A DNA stretch of 19,159 nucleotides. Source: DATKDF01 sp035512795. GTDB lineage: Bacteria > Acidobacteriota > Vicinamibacteria > Vicinamibacterales > SCN-69-37. A program made the translations under genes and the position numbers. The notes below the pieces were generated by a model. The model worked only from the letters and a program-made list of their open reading frames with translations. It had not been told where the DNA came from and made no database searches. Below are positions 6,282 through 13,866 of this stretch, in pieces. The stretch covers positions 1 through 19,159 of the forward strand of contig DATKDF010000017.1 in NCBI GenBank assembly GCA_035512795.1, read 5' to 3'. Position 1 is the first letter of the stretch; each line of letters starts with the position of its first letter.

Positions 6282-7962
6282 GCGATGCTCTCGATGGTAG
6301 CACGGCCGCGCGCCGCGGTTGGCCGCCGATCCGATTCAGCAGTTCGCGTGCCTCGACCGATGCGGCATCCATCTCCAGGGCCCGCTCGGCCGACCGGCGC
6401 GCGCCGTCGCGATCGCCGCCTTCGAGCAGGGCGTGGCCCAGGGCCACGTGCGCTTCCACCGACTCACGCGCCCACAGCGCCACCCGGAACTCGTCGACCG
6501 CATCGGCCAACCGGCCATTGCGGTGGTAGATGAGGCCGAGCAACAGATGCGGCTCGTCGGCGTACGGATCCAGGTAGACCGCACGTCGCAGCGCGTCGAT
6601 GGCATCGCGGTCGCGTCGGGCATCCATGAGCGACCGCGCGCGCGACAGATGAAACGCCGCGGTCACGCGTTCGTCACCACGCTGGCCGGGGTGGTCGCCG
6701 GCCGACGCGGCGCGGGGGCCGAAATCGACCTCCAGACTCGGCGGCAGCCGCTCGAGGCCCGCCGGCACGTCGGTTGCGGCCGGATCGATGCCCGCTGTGG
6801 CCCCGAGCAGCACCGCCAGGTCGCGCTCGCGCCTGGCTTCGCTCGACCGGCCCGCCGAGGCGAGGAGCACCGCCATCACCGCGTGCGACTCGGGATCGGC
6901 GGCATCGATGCGGACCGCTTCGCGGAGGGTGGCCAGAGCCCGGTCGCGGTCGCCGCGACGTGCGTAGGCGTAGCCGAGATTGAACTGGTAATCGGTGTTG
7001 GCCGGTTCGAGCCGGACGGCATGCTCGAATTGGGCGACGGCCGTCTCGAGGCCCTCGCCGCCTCGCCGAAGCTCGACGACGCCGGCGGCGTTGGCGACGA
7101 GCGCCGACGGGCGCTGCGCCTGGAGCATCGACAACTCGCGAAGGGCCCCGTCGATCCGACCGAGCTCGACGAGCGAGAGCGCCACGGCCAACCGGGCGGG
7201 ACGAGCTTCGCGGGCCCCGGGCGGGACGGCGCTGGCCACCTCGAGCGCCTTGTCGTGCGCGCCGAGCGCCGTGTAGACCCGCCAGAGCTCGATGAGCACA
7301 CCGCCGGCACGGGGCGCACGGACCATGGCGGCCTCGAGGAACCGTCGCCGGGTCTCCAGCGTGGGCGACACGAGGCCCTTCACGTAATTCTCGAACGTCT
7401 CCAGATCCAGCGGCGCAACCGCCTCGGATCCAGACGCCCCCGGTGCCGGCGACATCGCCAGCCCAGCCGTGACGGTGGCAAACACCCGGAACAGTTCGGC
7501 CAGCAGGCCGGCGGCCTCGACCACGGGCGCTTCGGCGCCGGCGGTGACGCGAATGGTGCGGGCACGGACTTCGAGACGGTCGCCGAGCCGCACGTCCCCG
7601 AAAATGATCTCGGTCGCGCCAATCAGCTCGGCCACGCGAATCATCGTCGCCCGGGTCAGCACCGATGACATCGGCAGGTCGAGCCGGTCGAAGGCCGCGA
7701 GGCGCTCACTCCTGGGGAAGGCGGCGACGCCCTGTGCCGTCAGCCCCTCGGTCACGAGCAGCGCAGCAGCCTCGCCCAGCCAGAGCGCGGCGCCCGCACT
7801 CCCGGGCGAAGCGCCGTCGACCTCGACGGCAAAGGGCATGACGAGCACGCGGGCCGGCGTGGGCTGCGCGGACACGACGACGACGACTGCACCGGAGAGG
7901 AGTGGGATCAATAGAGCGCGCCGCGCCGACAGCAGGGACATGAGAGAGAAGACTCCGGTCAT
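6271..7962 (-). CDS. Exported TPR-repeat protein
   Basis: 563 aa with a signal-peptide-like N-terminus: positive residues ARR at 13-15, a hydrophobic core at 17-30, and SAQ before PTPARVLV. Residues about 36-165 form an alpha/beta module starting VLVMPF. It is similar in style to FlgO/TolB-N or adenylate-cyclase-associated N-domains that often precede TPRs. A FENYVKGLV motif lies at 190-198. TPR helices then fill roughly 200-390 and 435-545, for example ALATLREAVRIDAADPES and HLLLGLIYHRNGRLADAVDEF. A charged, non-repeat loop at about 395-433 separates the two blocks. TPRs mediate protein binding; the partner is unknown. ATG 7962 overlaps the upstream stop as ATGA, which decides this start; ATG 7941 is a possible alternative. 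Cotranscribed with the SPOR gene, so a periplasmic or envelope role is plausible. Confidence 0.8.
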   Translation of the reverse strand: MTGVFSLMSLLSARRALLIPLLSGAVVVVVSAQPTPARVLVMPFAVEVDGASPGSAGAALWLGEAAALLVTEGLTAQGVAAFPRSERLAAFDRLDLPMSSVLTRATMIRVAELIGATEIIFGDVRLGDRLEVRARTIRVTAGAEAPVVEAAGLLAELFRVFATVTAGLAMSPAPGASGSEAVAPLDLETFENYVKGLVSPTLETRRRFLEAAMVRAPRAGGVLIELWRVYTALGAHDKALEVASAVPPGAREARPARLAVALSLVELGRIDGALRELSMLQAQRPSALVANAAGVVELRRGGEGLETAVAQFEHAVRLEPANTDYQFNLGYAYARRGDRDRALATLREAVRIDAADPESHAVMAVLLASAGRSSEARRERDLAVLLGATAGIDPAATDVPAGLERLPPSLEVDFGPRAASAGDHPGQRGDERVTAAFHLSRARSLMDARRDRDAIDALRRAVYLDPYADEPHLLLGLIYHRNGRLADAVDEFRVALWARESVEAHVALGHALLEGGDRDGARRSAERALEMDAASVEARELLNRIGGQPRRAAVLPSRASHVG

Positions 7963-8420
7963 GCCGCAACGGCCGGGGTGGTCGAGACGCGGTGGCCCGA
8001 CCAGTCCAGTTCGATGACGCACCGGAGACCCTCGATGGCCCGGCAGCCGGCGAGGCGACCGACGGCGGTCACCCCAAAGCGGGACAGGATCTCGATCGTC
8101 GCCGCCAGATAGAAGGCGCAGAGCGGCGTCCGCGGGACTTCGCGTAGGCGCGCGATGATCCGGCGGCGGACGGGCGCAAGCCCCTCGACCATCCAAGCCG
8201 CGGCCGTGTGCCCCGCGCGGACCATGACGCGATCGTAGGCCTCGCCTTCAGTCCGGAGAAACCCCAGCACGGCCGTCATCGCCGCCAGGTTGCCACGGCG
8301 ATCCGGCATCGTGCCGGCACCGAGCCACGTCTCGTAGAAGTCGAGCCGCTGCGGCAGCTCTTCCTGGATGGCGTCGTAGAGGCTGGCGGCAATGAGCTGT
8401 CCAATGCGAACGTCTGTCAT
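7959..8420 (-). CDS. Unknown 153-aa protein
   Basis: I do not recognise the family with confidence. The chain begins MTDVRIGQLIAASLYDAIQE and is compact and alpha-helical in appearance. It has a central RLDFYETWLGAGTMPDRRG segment and a C-terminal ATIEILSRFGVTAVGRLAGC stretch before IELDWSGHRV. No signal peptide, membrane helix or catalytic motif stands out. It heads the operon and its stop overlaps the TPR gene start (ATGA). The ATG at 8420 interlocks with the divergent mobA start region (CATGATG), and I see no good Shine-Dalgarno before it, so the true start could be internal (for example the ATG of MPDRRG). Codon use looks like that of its neighbours, which supports real coding. Confidence 0.65.
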   Translation of the reverse strand: MTDVRIGQLIAASLYDAIQEELPQRLDFYETWLGAGTMPDRRGNLAAMTAVLGFLRTEGEAYDRVMVRAGHTAAAWMVEGLAPVRRRIIARLREVPRTPLCAFYLAATIEILSRFGVTAVGRLAGCRAIEGLRCVIELDWSGHRVSTTPAVAA

Positions 8421-9015
8421 GATGCGATCGGTGACGCCTGCAGGACGCACCGGGGCCATTATCGCCGGAGGACGGGGCATGCGGCTCGGCGGAGTCGACA
8501 AAAGCCACCTGATGGTCGGCGGCCGGCCGATCATCGACCGGCAGGTCGACCTGCTCCAGCAGGTGGCCGACGAGGTGATCGTTGTCGGCACGCACCCCGG
8601 GCGCCTGACGACCACGCGCGTGCCGGTGCATGCCGATCGGATCGCCGGGTGTGGCGCCATGGGCGGCGTGTACACCGCGCTCGAGGTCGCCACCGGCGAC
8701 GCGGTCATCGTCATCGCCTGCGACATGCCGTTCCTCGTGGCGCCACTGCTCGAGCGGCTGATCGCGCTCTCGGCGGGCGGTGACGCGGCGTGGGTCCGGA
8801 CGGCCGCCGGGGTCGAGCCGCTCGTGGCCTGCTACCGCCGGGACGCCCGCGCGCGCGTGCGGCACGCGATCGCGAACGGCCACCTGAAACTGGCGGATCT
8901 CGCGCGCGTGCTCGCCGTCGTCGAACTCGGCGAGGCGGAGGTGGCCGCCTTCGGCGATCCCGCGCGTCTGCTGCTGAACGTCAACACGCCGGAGGAGTAC
9001 GAGCGGATACAATAA
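8419..9015 (+). CDS. mobA: Molybdenum cofactor guanylyltransferase
   Basis: Transfers GMP from GTP to Mo-molybdopterin, making the bis-MGD type cofactor for DMSO reductase-family enzymes in the cytoplasm. Numbered from ATG 8419 (198 aa), the nucleotide-binding loop GAIIAGGRGMRLGGVDK lies at 12-28, matching the family pattern LAGGxxxRMGxxDK. CGAMGGVYTAL matches the usual GPLxGI region, and CDMPFL is the metal-binding DMP motif. Normal length for MobA. Other starts in frame are ATG 8392 (with a fair AGAGG upstream but an overlong N-terminus), ATG 8404, ATG 8422 and GTG 8431. It precedes argS by only 8 bases. No molybdoenzyme or other Mo-cofactor gene is in the window, so its client is not visible. 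Other MobA-like NTP transferases (for example MocA) are less likely given the motifs. Confidence 0.85.
   Translation: MMRSVTPAGRTGAIIAGGRGMRLGGVDKSHLMVGGRPIIDRQVDLLQQVADEVIVVGTHPGRLTTTRVPVHADRIAGCGAMGGVYTALEVATGDAVIVIACDMPFLVAPLLERLIALSAGGDAAWVRTAAGVEPLVACYRRDARARVRHAIANGHLKLADLARVLAVVELGEAEVAAFGDPARLLLNVNTPEEYERIQ
9008..9013 (+). promoter_or_regulatory. Candidate -10 box before argS
   Basis: TACAAT, close to the TATAAT consensus, lies 11 bases before the argS ATG and overlaps the last codons of mobA. A start site here would give a leader of only about 3-5 bases. No Shine-Dalgarno sits at normal spacing before argS (a GGAGGAG lies ~24 bases up), so a near-leaderless internal transcript is possible. 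No clear -35 is visible. Confidence 0.25.
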
Positions 9016-9023
9016 CGGCCCGC

Positions 9024-11024
9024 ATGGTCCTGCCCGTTCACGCGCTCGTCCGCGCCCGTCTCGCCGCCGCCCTTTCGACGACCTTCGGCCTCGACCCGGC
9101 CGACCAGCCGGAGATCGTGATCGAGACCCCCCCCCGGCGCACGCTGGGCGATCTGGCCGTGCCGGTGGCCTTTGAACTGGCCCGCCGGCTCCGGCAGGCG
9201 CCGCGCGCGATTGCCCAGGAACTGGCGGCGGCGCTCGGCGCGCTCCCGGGCATCGCCCGCCTCGAGGCGGCGCCGAACGGCTACCTCAACTTCTTTCTCG
9301 ACCGCGCGCCGTTCCTGCTGGAGCGACTGGCCGGAGAGGTGACCGGCCCGGCGGCCGACACGAGCAAGGTCATCGTCGAGCACACGGCGATCAACCCGAA
9401 CAAGGCCGCGCACATCGGCCACCTGCGCAATGCGACGCTCGGCGACACGCTCGTGCGGGCCCTCCGGTTCCTCGGACGGACGGTCGAGGTCCAGAACTAC
9501 ATCGACGACACGGGCGTCCAGGTCGCCGACGTCGTCGTCGGCTTCACGACGATCGAGGAACGCGACCTGGCCTCGGTGCGTGCCCTGGCCGACGAGGCCG
9601 ACACACGCTTCGACTATTACTGCTGGGACCTCTACGCCCAGGTGACCGAGTGGTACGAGGCGGATGCGACGCGTCTCGAGACGCGGGCCGCCGCCCTGCA
9701 TGCCATCGAGGAGGGCGGCAACCCGCTCGCCGAGATGGGCGCCTTCATTGCCGACCGGATCGTGCGCTGTCATCTCGACACGATGGCGCGCCTGAACGTC
9801 GACTACGACCTGTTGACCTGGGAGGGCGACATCCTGCGCCTGCACTTCTGGGCGACCGCGTTCGAGGACCTCAAGCGGCGGGGCGCCGTGTACCTCCAGC
9901 CGGAAGGCCGGCTGCAGGGCTGCTGGGTGATGCCCATCGAAGACAGCGCGGAGCCGGCGGCCGACTCGGCCGCCAGTGACGAGGACGCCGAGCAGCGGGA
10001 AAAGGTCATCGTGCGGTCGAACGGGACGGTGACCTACGTCGGCAAGGACATCGCCAACCAGTTCTGGAAGTTCGGCCTGCTTGGCCGTGACTTTCACTAC
10101 CGCGCGTTCGCCGAACGGCACGGGCGCACGCTCTGGGCGACGACATCGACGCCGGCGCCCGATGGCCCGGCGCCGCCGGCGTTCGGCAACGCCGCGGCCG
10201 TGTACAACGTCATCGACTCGCGGCAGGCCTACCTGCAGCAGTGGCTCAGGCAGGCGCTGGCCACGATGGGCTTCCGGACCGAAGCCGAGCGGTCGACGCA
10301 CTTCTCCTACGAGATGGTGGCGCTCTCGCACGCCACGGCGCGCGCGCTCGGACAGGCGACCGCCGACCCGGACAAGCCCTTCGTCGAGGTCTCGGGCCGG
10401 AAGGGCCTCGGCGTCAAGGCCGACGACCTCATCGATCAGCTCGTGTCGACCGCGAGCGCCGAAGTGGCGTCGCGGAACCCCGAACTCCCGCCGGCCGACG
10501 TCCGGCGGACGGCCGAGGCGATCGCGGTCGCCGCGGTCCGCTACTTCCTGATCAAGTTCACGCGCGGCAAGGTGATCGCATTCGACATTGACGAGGCGTT
10601 GAGTTTCGAGGGCGAGACCGGCCCCTACGTGCAGTACGCCGTCGTGCGCGCCAACAACATCTTCACGAAACTTCGCGATCGGGACGGGGTGACCGAGGAC
10701 AGCGTCATCGAGTCGCTCGGCCCGGCCGCACGGACGCCCGTCGACGCCGGTGACGACGCCGACGCGCTCTGGGGGCTGGTCCTCGACGCCGCACGGCTCG
10801 ACGAGATGGTCGACACGTCCGTCCGGTCACTCGAGCTGTCGGTTCTGGCGAAGTACGCCTTCGGCCTGGCCCAGGCGTTCAACGCCTTCTACCACCGGCA
10901 GCAGATCCTGAACGAGCCCGACGCCGACACGCGCCTGTGGCGCGCCGCGGCGGTCATCTACGTCCGGCGCCAGCTCACGCGGACCCTCGACCTGATGGGC
11001 TGCGACGTACCGGCGCGGATGTAG
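9024..11024 (+). CDS. argS: Arginyl-tRNA synthetase
   Basis: Class I aminoacyl-tRNA synthetase charging tRNA-Arg; 666 aa. The N-terminal Add-1 domain (about 1-105) ends in NGYLNFFLDR. The catalytic core has NPNKAAHIGHLRNATLGD with the HIGH box at 130-133, and VEVQNYIDDTGVQVADVV. The TVTYVGKDIANQFWKFGLLG segment follows, then a KMSKS-region substitute SGRKGLGVKADDLI near 457-470, as expected because many ArgS lack a canonical KMSKS. The DALR anticodon-binding domain is C-terminal, with LAQAFNAFYHRQQIL and TRTLDLMGCDVPARM. The ATG at 9024 begins the homologous region; an open extension upstream overlaps mobA and is not homologous. A run of nine C lies at 9127-9135 inside codons T-P-P-R. It ends 9 bases before the convergent methyltransferase gene. 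Confidence 0.97.
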   Translation: MVLPVHALVRARLAAALSTTFGLDPADQPEIVIETPPRRTLGDLAVPVAFELARRLRQAPRAIAQELAAALGALPGIARLEAAPNGYLNFFLDRAPFLLERLAGEVTGPAADTSKVIVEHTAINPNKAAHIGHLRNATLGDTLVRALRFLGRTVEVQNYIDDTGVQVADVVVGFTTIEERDLASVRALADEADTRFDYYCWDLYAQVTEWYEADATRLETRAAALHAIEEGGNPLAEMGAFIADRIVRCHLDTMARLNVDYDLLTWEGDILRLHFWATAFEDLKRRGAVYLQPEGRLQGCWVMPIEDSAEPAADSAASDEDAEQREKVIVRSNGTVTYVGKDIANQFWKFGLLGRDFHYRAFAERHGRTLWATTSTPAPDGPAPPAFGNAAAVYNVIDSRQAYLQQWLRQALATMGFRTEAERSTHFSYEMVALSHATARALGQATADPDKPFVEVSGRKGLGVKADDLIDQLVSTASAEVASRNPELPPADVRRTAEAIAVAAVRYFLIKFTRGKVIAFDIDEALSFEGETGPYVQYAVVRANNIFTKLRDRDGVTEDSVIESLGPAARTPVDAGDDADALWGLVLDAARLDEMVDTSVRSLELSVLAKYAFGLAQAFNAFYHRQQILNEPDADTRLWRAAAVIYVRRQLTRTLDLMGCDVPARM

Positions 11025-11033
11025 GACGGCGCC

Positions 11034-12302
11034 TCAGCCCCGCCGCTCGAACACCGCCACGGTCTCGACGTGCGGGGTCGTGGGAAACAAATCGAACGCG
11101 TCGAGGGCGATGAGCGTGTAGCCGGCCTCGGCCAGCCGTGCCGCGTCCCGGGCGAGCGTCGGCGGATCGCACGAGACATACACGAGGCACGGTGTCCGCC
11201 AGGCGGCGATGCCGGTGAGCGCGTTGCGCGAGACGCCGGTCCGCGGCGGGTCGAGCACGACGACGTCCGGCCGCGGCTCGGGCGGCGTGCCGACGACCGC
11301 CTCGACGGCGCGGCGTATGACGTGCAGACGATCCGGCCACGGCCGGGCGTTCACCTCGAGATCGGCCGCGCTCGATCGGTCGCCTTCCACGGCGGCGACT
11401 TCGGCGCCGCGCGCCGCCAGCGCCACCGCGAACAACCCGACACCCGCGTACAAGTCGACCACACGTTCCCCGACGGCGGCCGCGAGCACGCGCCGCACCA
11501 GCGCCCCGGTCAGAAACCGGTTGCCTTGAAAGAACGACGTCGCGTGACGGGTCCACGACACACCGGCATCGACAGGCGGCGCCCCGGCAAAGAGCATTTC
11601 GGCCGTGTCGGTGACGGTCGGTGAGCCGGCGAGCGGCACCGCACGCCCTCGTACGCCCGTTGTCAGTCCAGTGATGCCGTCCGGTAGTGTCCAGGCGCCC
11701 TCGAGCCGGGCGTCGTCGCGGGGTTCGAAGTGCACGACCCGCTCGGTCGCCGGCACGTTCTCGGCAAGCACGAGGGCCTGCACGGCGCCGAGGCGATCGC
11801 CCGTCACGCCGGCGACGCGTGCCATCGCGTCGAGTGCCGCGTCGGCCACCTGGCCGGTCCCGCGCGCATCGCACGGGTCGTGCGTGCCCTCCCGGAAGAA
11901 CACGGCACGCCCGTTGACCACCTGGAACCGCGCGCGTAACCGGTGGCCCTTCTCGGGAGACGCCGCCACGGCGACGGGCGCGGGCAGCGTGATCCGGCCG
12001 ATCCGGCGGAACGCATCGGCGACGACGTCGGCCTTGATCGCGAGCTGGCGCTCGTAGCGGATGTGCGCGTAGGCCCTGCCGCCACACGCCGGGTCGCCAG
12101 GCGGATCGCGTCGATCGGGGCTGGGCTCGAGGATCTCGACGACCCGCGCCCAGACGACATCACGGGAGCGGCGCTCGACGTGGGCGACCACGCGCTCGCC
12201 GGGAATGGCGCCGGCGACGAGCACGATGCCGCCGTCGTGCCGCGCGATCATCCGGCCGCCGGCCGCCGGCCGATCGATGGTGAGATCCAGCGGCCCGGTC
12301 AC
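11034..12302 (-). CDS. TRAM-domain RNA (uracil-5-)-methyltransferase, RumA family
   Basis: SAM-dependent methylation of a uridine at C5 in rRNA or tRNA (RlmD/RlmCD/TrmA superfamily); 422 aa. A TRAM RNA-binding domain covers about 1-58, followed by the site of the Fe-S motif at about 67-85. The catalytic fold has FFQGN (257-261), the SAM-binding DLYAGVGLF (283-291), DPPRTG (351-356), the nucleophile Cys378 in VSCDPPTLARD, and HVETVAVFERR at the end. In RumA four cysteines hold a 4Fe-4S cluster. Here the CGGC part reads CGGR (Cys73, Arg76), and the earlier cysteine is absent (DPPGDPACGG), while Cys144 may match the last ligand. The start is GTG 12302, whose GTGA overlaps the upstream stop. The exact target base cannot be predicted. 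Confidence 0.88.
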   Translation of the reverse strand: MTGPLDLTIDRPAAGGRMIARHDGGIVLVAGAIPGERVVAHVERRSRDVVWARVVEILEPSPDRRDPPGDPACGGRAYAHIRYERQLAIKADVVADAFRRIGRITLPAPVAVAASPEKGHRLRARFQVVNGRAVFFREGTHDPCDARGTGQVADAALDAMARVAGVTGDRLGAVQALVLAENVPATERVVHFEPRDDARLEGAWTLPDGITGLTTGVRGRAVPLAGSPTVTDTAEMLFAGAPPVDAGVSWTRHATSFFQGNRFLTGALVRRVLAAAVGERVVDLYAGVGLFAVALAARGAEVAAVEGDRSSAADLEVNARPWPDRLHVIRRAVEAVVGTPPEPRPDVVVLDPPRTGVSRNALTGIAAWRTPCLVYVSCDPPTLARDAARLAEAGYTLIALDAFDLFPTTPHVETVAVFERRG

Positions 12303-13042
12303 GTCAGGAGCTCGATCGTCGGCAGCCCGAGGTGATCGCGCAACAGCCGCACGGCCGTGATCTCGACGCTCTGCTGCCAGTCGCCCGCCGCGAGCCGGCC
12401 GCGATAGGCGGCCAGATCGGCTTCGGCATCGTCGTGCAGGCGGCGCCACACCTCGTCCGACGTGAACCGCCGGGCCAGCTCGAGCAACTCGCGATCGAGG
12501 TCGGTCAACCGCGCGACGTACGCGTCGCGCGCCTCGCCGCGGGCGCCGTGGGACGCGTCCTTCACCGCGGCGACCTGATCCCGGAGCGCCTCGAGCCGGT
12601 CGCGGAACTGCTCGGCCAGGTCGAGGCGCCCGGTGACCGCGCCCAGCCGATCCAGCACGCGGTCGAGGTGCCTGGCGAGCGACGGCCGCTTACGCGCGGC
12701 CCGCTCGTCCCCGCCCCCGTCGGTCACGAGCGCCGCGGTCGGCACGCCGATCGCCCGTCGCCATTCATCGAAGACCGCCCGCACATCGGCCTCGCAGAAC
12801 TCGAGGCGCAGCGGCCGGGTGGCCGCCCCACGCCCGTGGCGCTCGGCCTTGCGGTCGATACCGCGCCGGACGATGGCCAGCGGCACAGCGTCGGCCGCCC
12901 AGCGCCGCACCACCTCGAAGGAAGGCCCAACGATGCGCACGAGGTGTCCGCCGTTGACCTGCGTCAGGTGCGCTTCGATCAGCCGGCAGTACGTACCGAG
13001 ATCGACCACCCCGTCGCGATCGACCGCGCGGTCTGAGGACAT
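12299..13042 (-). CDS. Unknown 247-aa helical protein
   Basis: I do not recognise a family. The N-terminal ~115 residues look alpha/beta, with LGTYCRLIEAHLTQVNGGHLVRIVG and a basic VRRGIDRKAERH. The rest is strongly helical and charged, about residues 125-225, with heptad-like stretches such as DRLEALRDQVAAVKDA and LTDLDRELLELARRF; a coiled coil is likely. It ends VEITAVRLLRDHLGLPTIELLT. No signal peptide or membrane segment, so probably cytoplasmic. It is locked between birA and the methyltransferase: its ATG shares one base with the birA stop (TGATG) and its stop overlaps the next start (GTGA). This tight coupling and the intact frame argue for a real gene. A link to RNA modification or biotinylation is only guilt by association. 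Confidence 0.75.
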   Translation of the reverse strand: MSSDRAVDRDGVVDLGTYCRLIEAHLTQVNGGHLVRIVGPSFEVVRRWAADAVPLAIVRRGIDRKAERHGRGAATRPLRLEFCEADVRAVFDEWRRAIGVPTAALVTDGGGDERAARKRPSLARHLDRVLDRLGAVTGRLDLAEQFRDRLEALRDQVAAVKDASHGARGEARDAYVARLTDLDRELLELARRFTSDEVWRRLHDDAEADLAAYRGRLAAGDWQQSVEITAVRLLRDHLGLPTIELLT

Positions 13043-13863
13043 CAGGCGCGCACCCGCTCCCAGATCACTTCGCCGGCCACGATTCGTTCACGTCGGCCGT
13101 CGCGCTCGACCACAAGCGCGCCGTCGTCGTCGATGTCCACCGCGGCGCCCGTCCGCCAGCCGTCGCGATCCTGCCAGCGCACCGGTGCGCGCCCCAGTCC
13201 GGACGCCGCCAGCCGCCGCCACGTCTCGGCCATCCAGGCGGCTTCGCCGGCCCGCAGCCGCGACACGACCTCGTCGAACTCGACGAGCACGGCCACGGCC
13301 AGCGCGCCGCGATCGATCGCCCTGCCGAGTTCGTCTTCGATCGAGGTCGCACGGGCGGCCACCTCCGGTGGATACGCCGCGCGTCTCAGGTTGATCCCGA
13401 TACCAACCACCACGGCGTCGAGCCGGGACCCACCTACCGCCTCCGACAGCACGCCGCCGAGTTTCCGCCAGGGCCGGCCGACGACGAGATCGTTCGGCCA
13501 CTTGAGCTCGACCGGCAGGCCCGATGCACGTGCGACCGCGCGGGCGGCCGCGACGCCCGCGCCAAGCGTGAGCAGGCCGAGGCCACCCGGCCAGGTACAC
13601 GGCCGTACGACCACCGACAGGTACAGCCCGGCGCCCGGCGGTGACACCCACGACCGGCCGCGCCGGCCACGCCCGGCGTGCTGGAGATCGGCGACGACGG
13701 CGGTCCCGTCCGGTGCGCCTGCCGCCGCGAGCTCCTGGGCCTCGTCGTTGGTGGAATCCACCTCGGCCCGGTAGTGCAGGCGTCCTGCCAGGGCGGGCCC
13801 GGCCAGCGCAAGCGCCGCCCCGAGGTCGTCCGGCAGGGACTCGGAGAAAGTTCGCACAGCCAC
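13042..13863 (-). CDS. birA: Biotin--[acetyl-CoA-carboxylase] ligase
   Basis: Activates biotin with ATP and attaches it to the lysine of biotin carboxyl carrier domains; 273 aa. Motifs are VDSTNDEA (36-43), the biotinyl-AMP loop QHAGRGRRGRSWVSP (61-75), LKWPNDLVV (120-128), RKLGGVLSE and VVGIGINLR. A small C-terminal SH3-like domain (about 225-273) follows. There is no N-terminal winged helix, so this is a group I ligase without the DNA-binding repressor function of E. coli BirA. The start is GTG 13863, 3 bases after the nadC stop. GTG 13857 is also in frame. Its stop shares a base with the next start (TGATG). Methylmalonyl-CoA mutase upstream in the same operon may be metabolically linked through a biotin-dependent carboxylase that is not in this window. 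Confidence 0.95.
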   Translation of the reverse strand: MAVRTFSESLPDDLGAALALAGPALAGRLHYRAEVDSTNDEAQELAAAGAPDGTAVVADLQHAGRGRRGRSWVSPPGAGLYLSVVVRPCTWPGGLGLLTLGAGVAAARAVARASGLPVELKWPNDLVVGRPWRKLGGVLSEAVGGSRLDAVVVGIGINLRRAAYPPEVAARATSIEDELGRAIDRGALAVAVLVEFDEVVSRLRAGEAAWMAETWRRLAASGLGRAPVRWQDRDGWRTGAAVDIDDDGALVVERDGRRERIVAGEVIWERVRA

Positions 13864-13866
13864 GAC

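Noticed and set aside
8458..8463. GATAAT on the minus strand as a -10 box for the unknown 153-aa gene
   Set aside because: It encodes the conserved AIIAGG loop of mobA on the other strand, and no -35 is present 17 bases upstream.
8790..9023. Upstream extension of the argS frame
   Set aside because: It overlaps mobA in another frame and shows no ArgS homology; Add-1 domain homology begins at ATG 9024.
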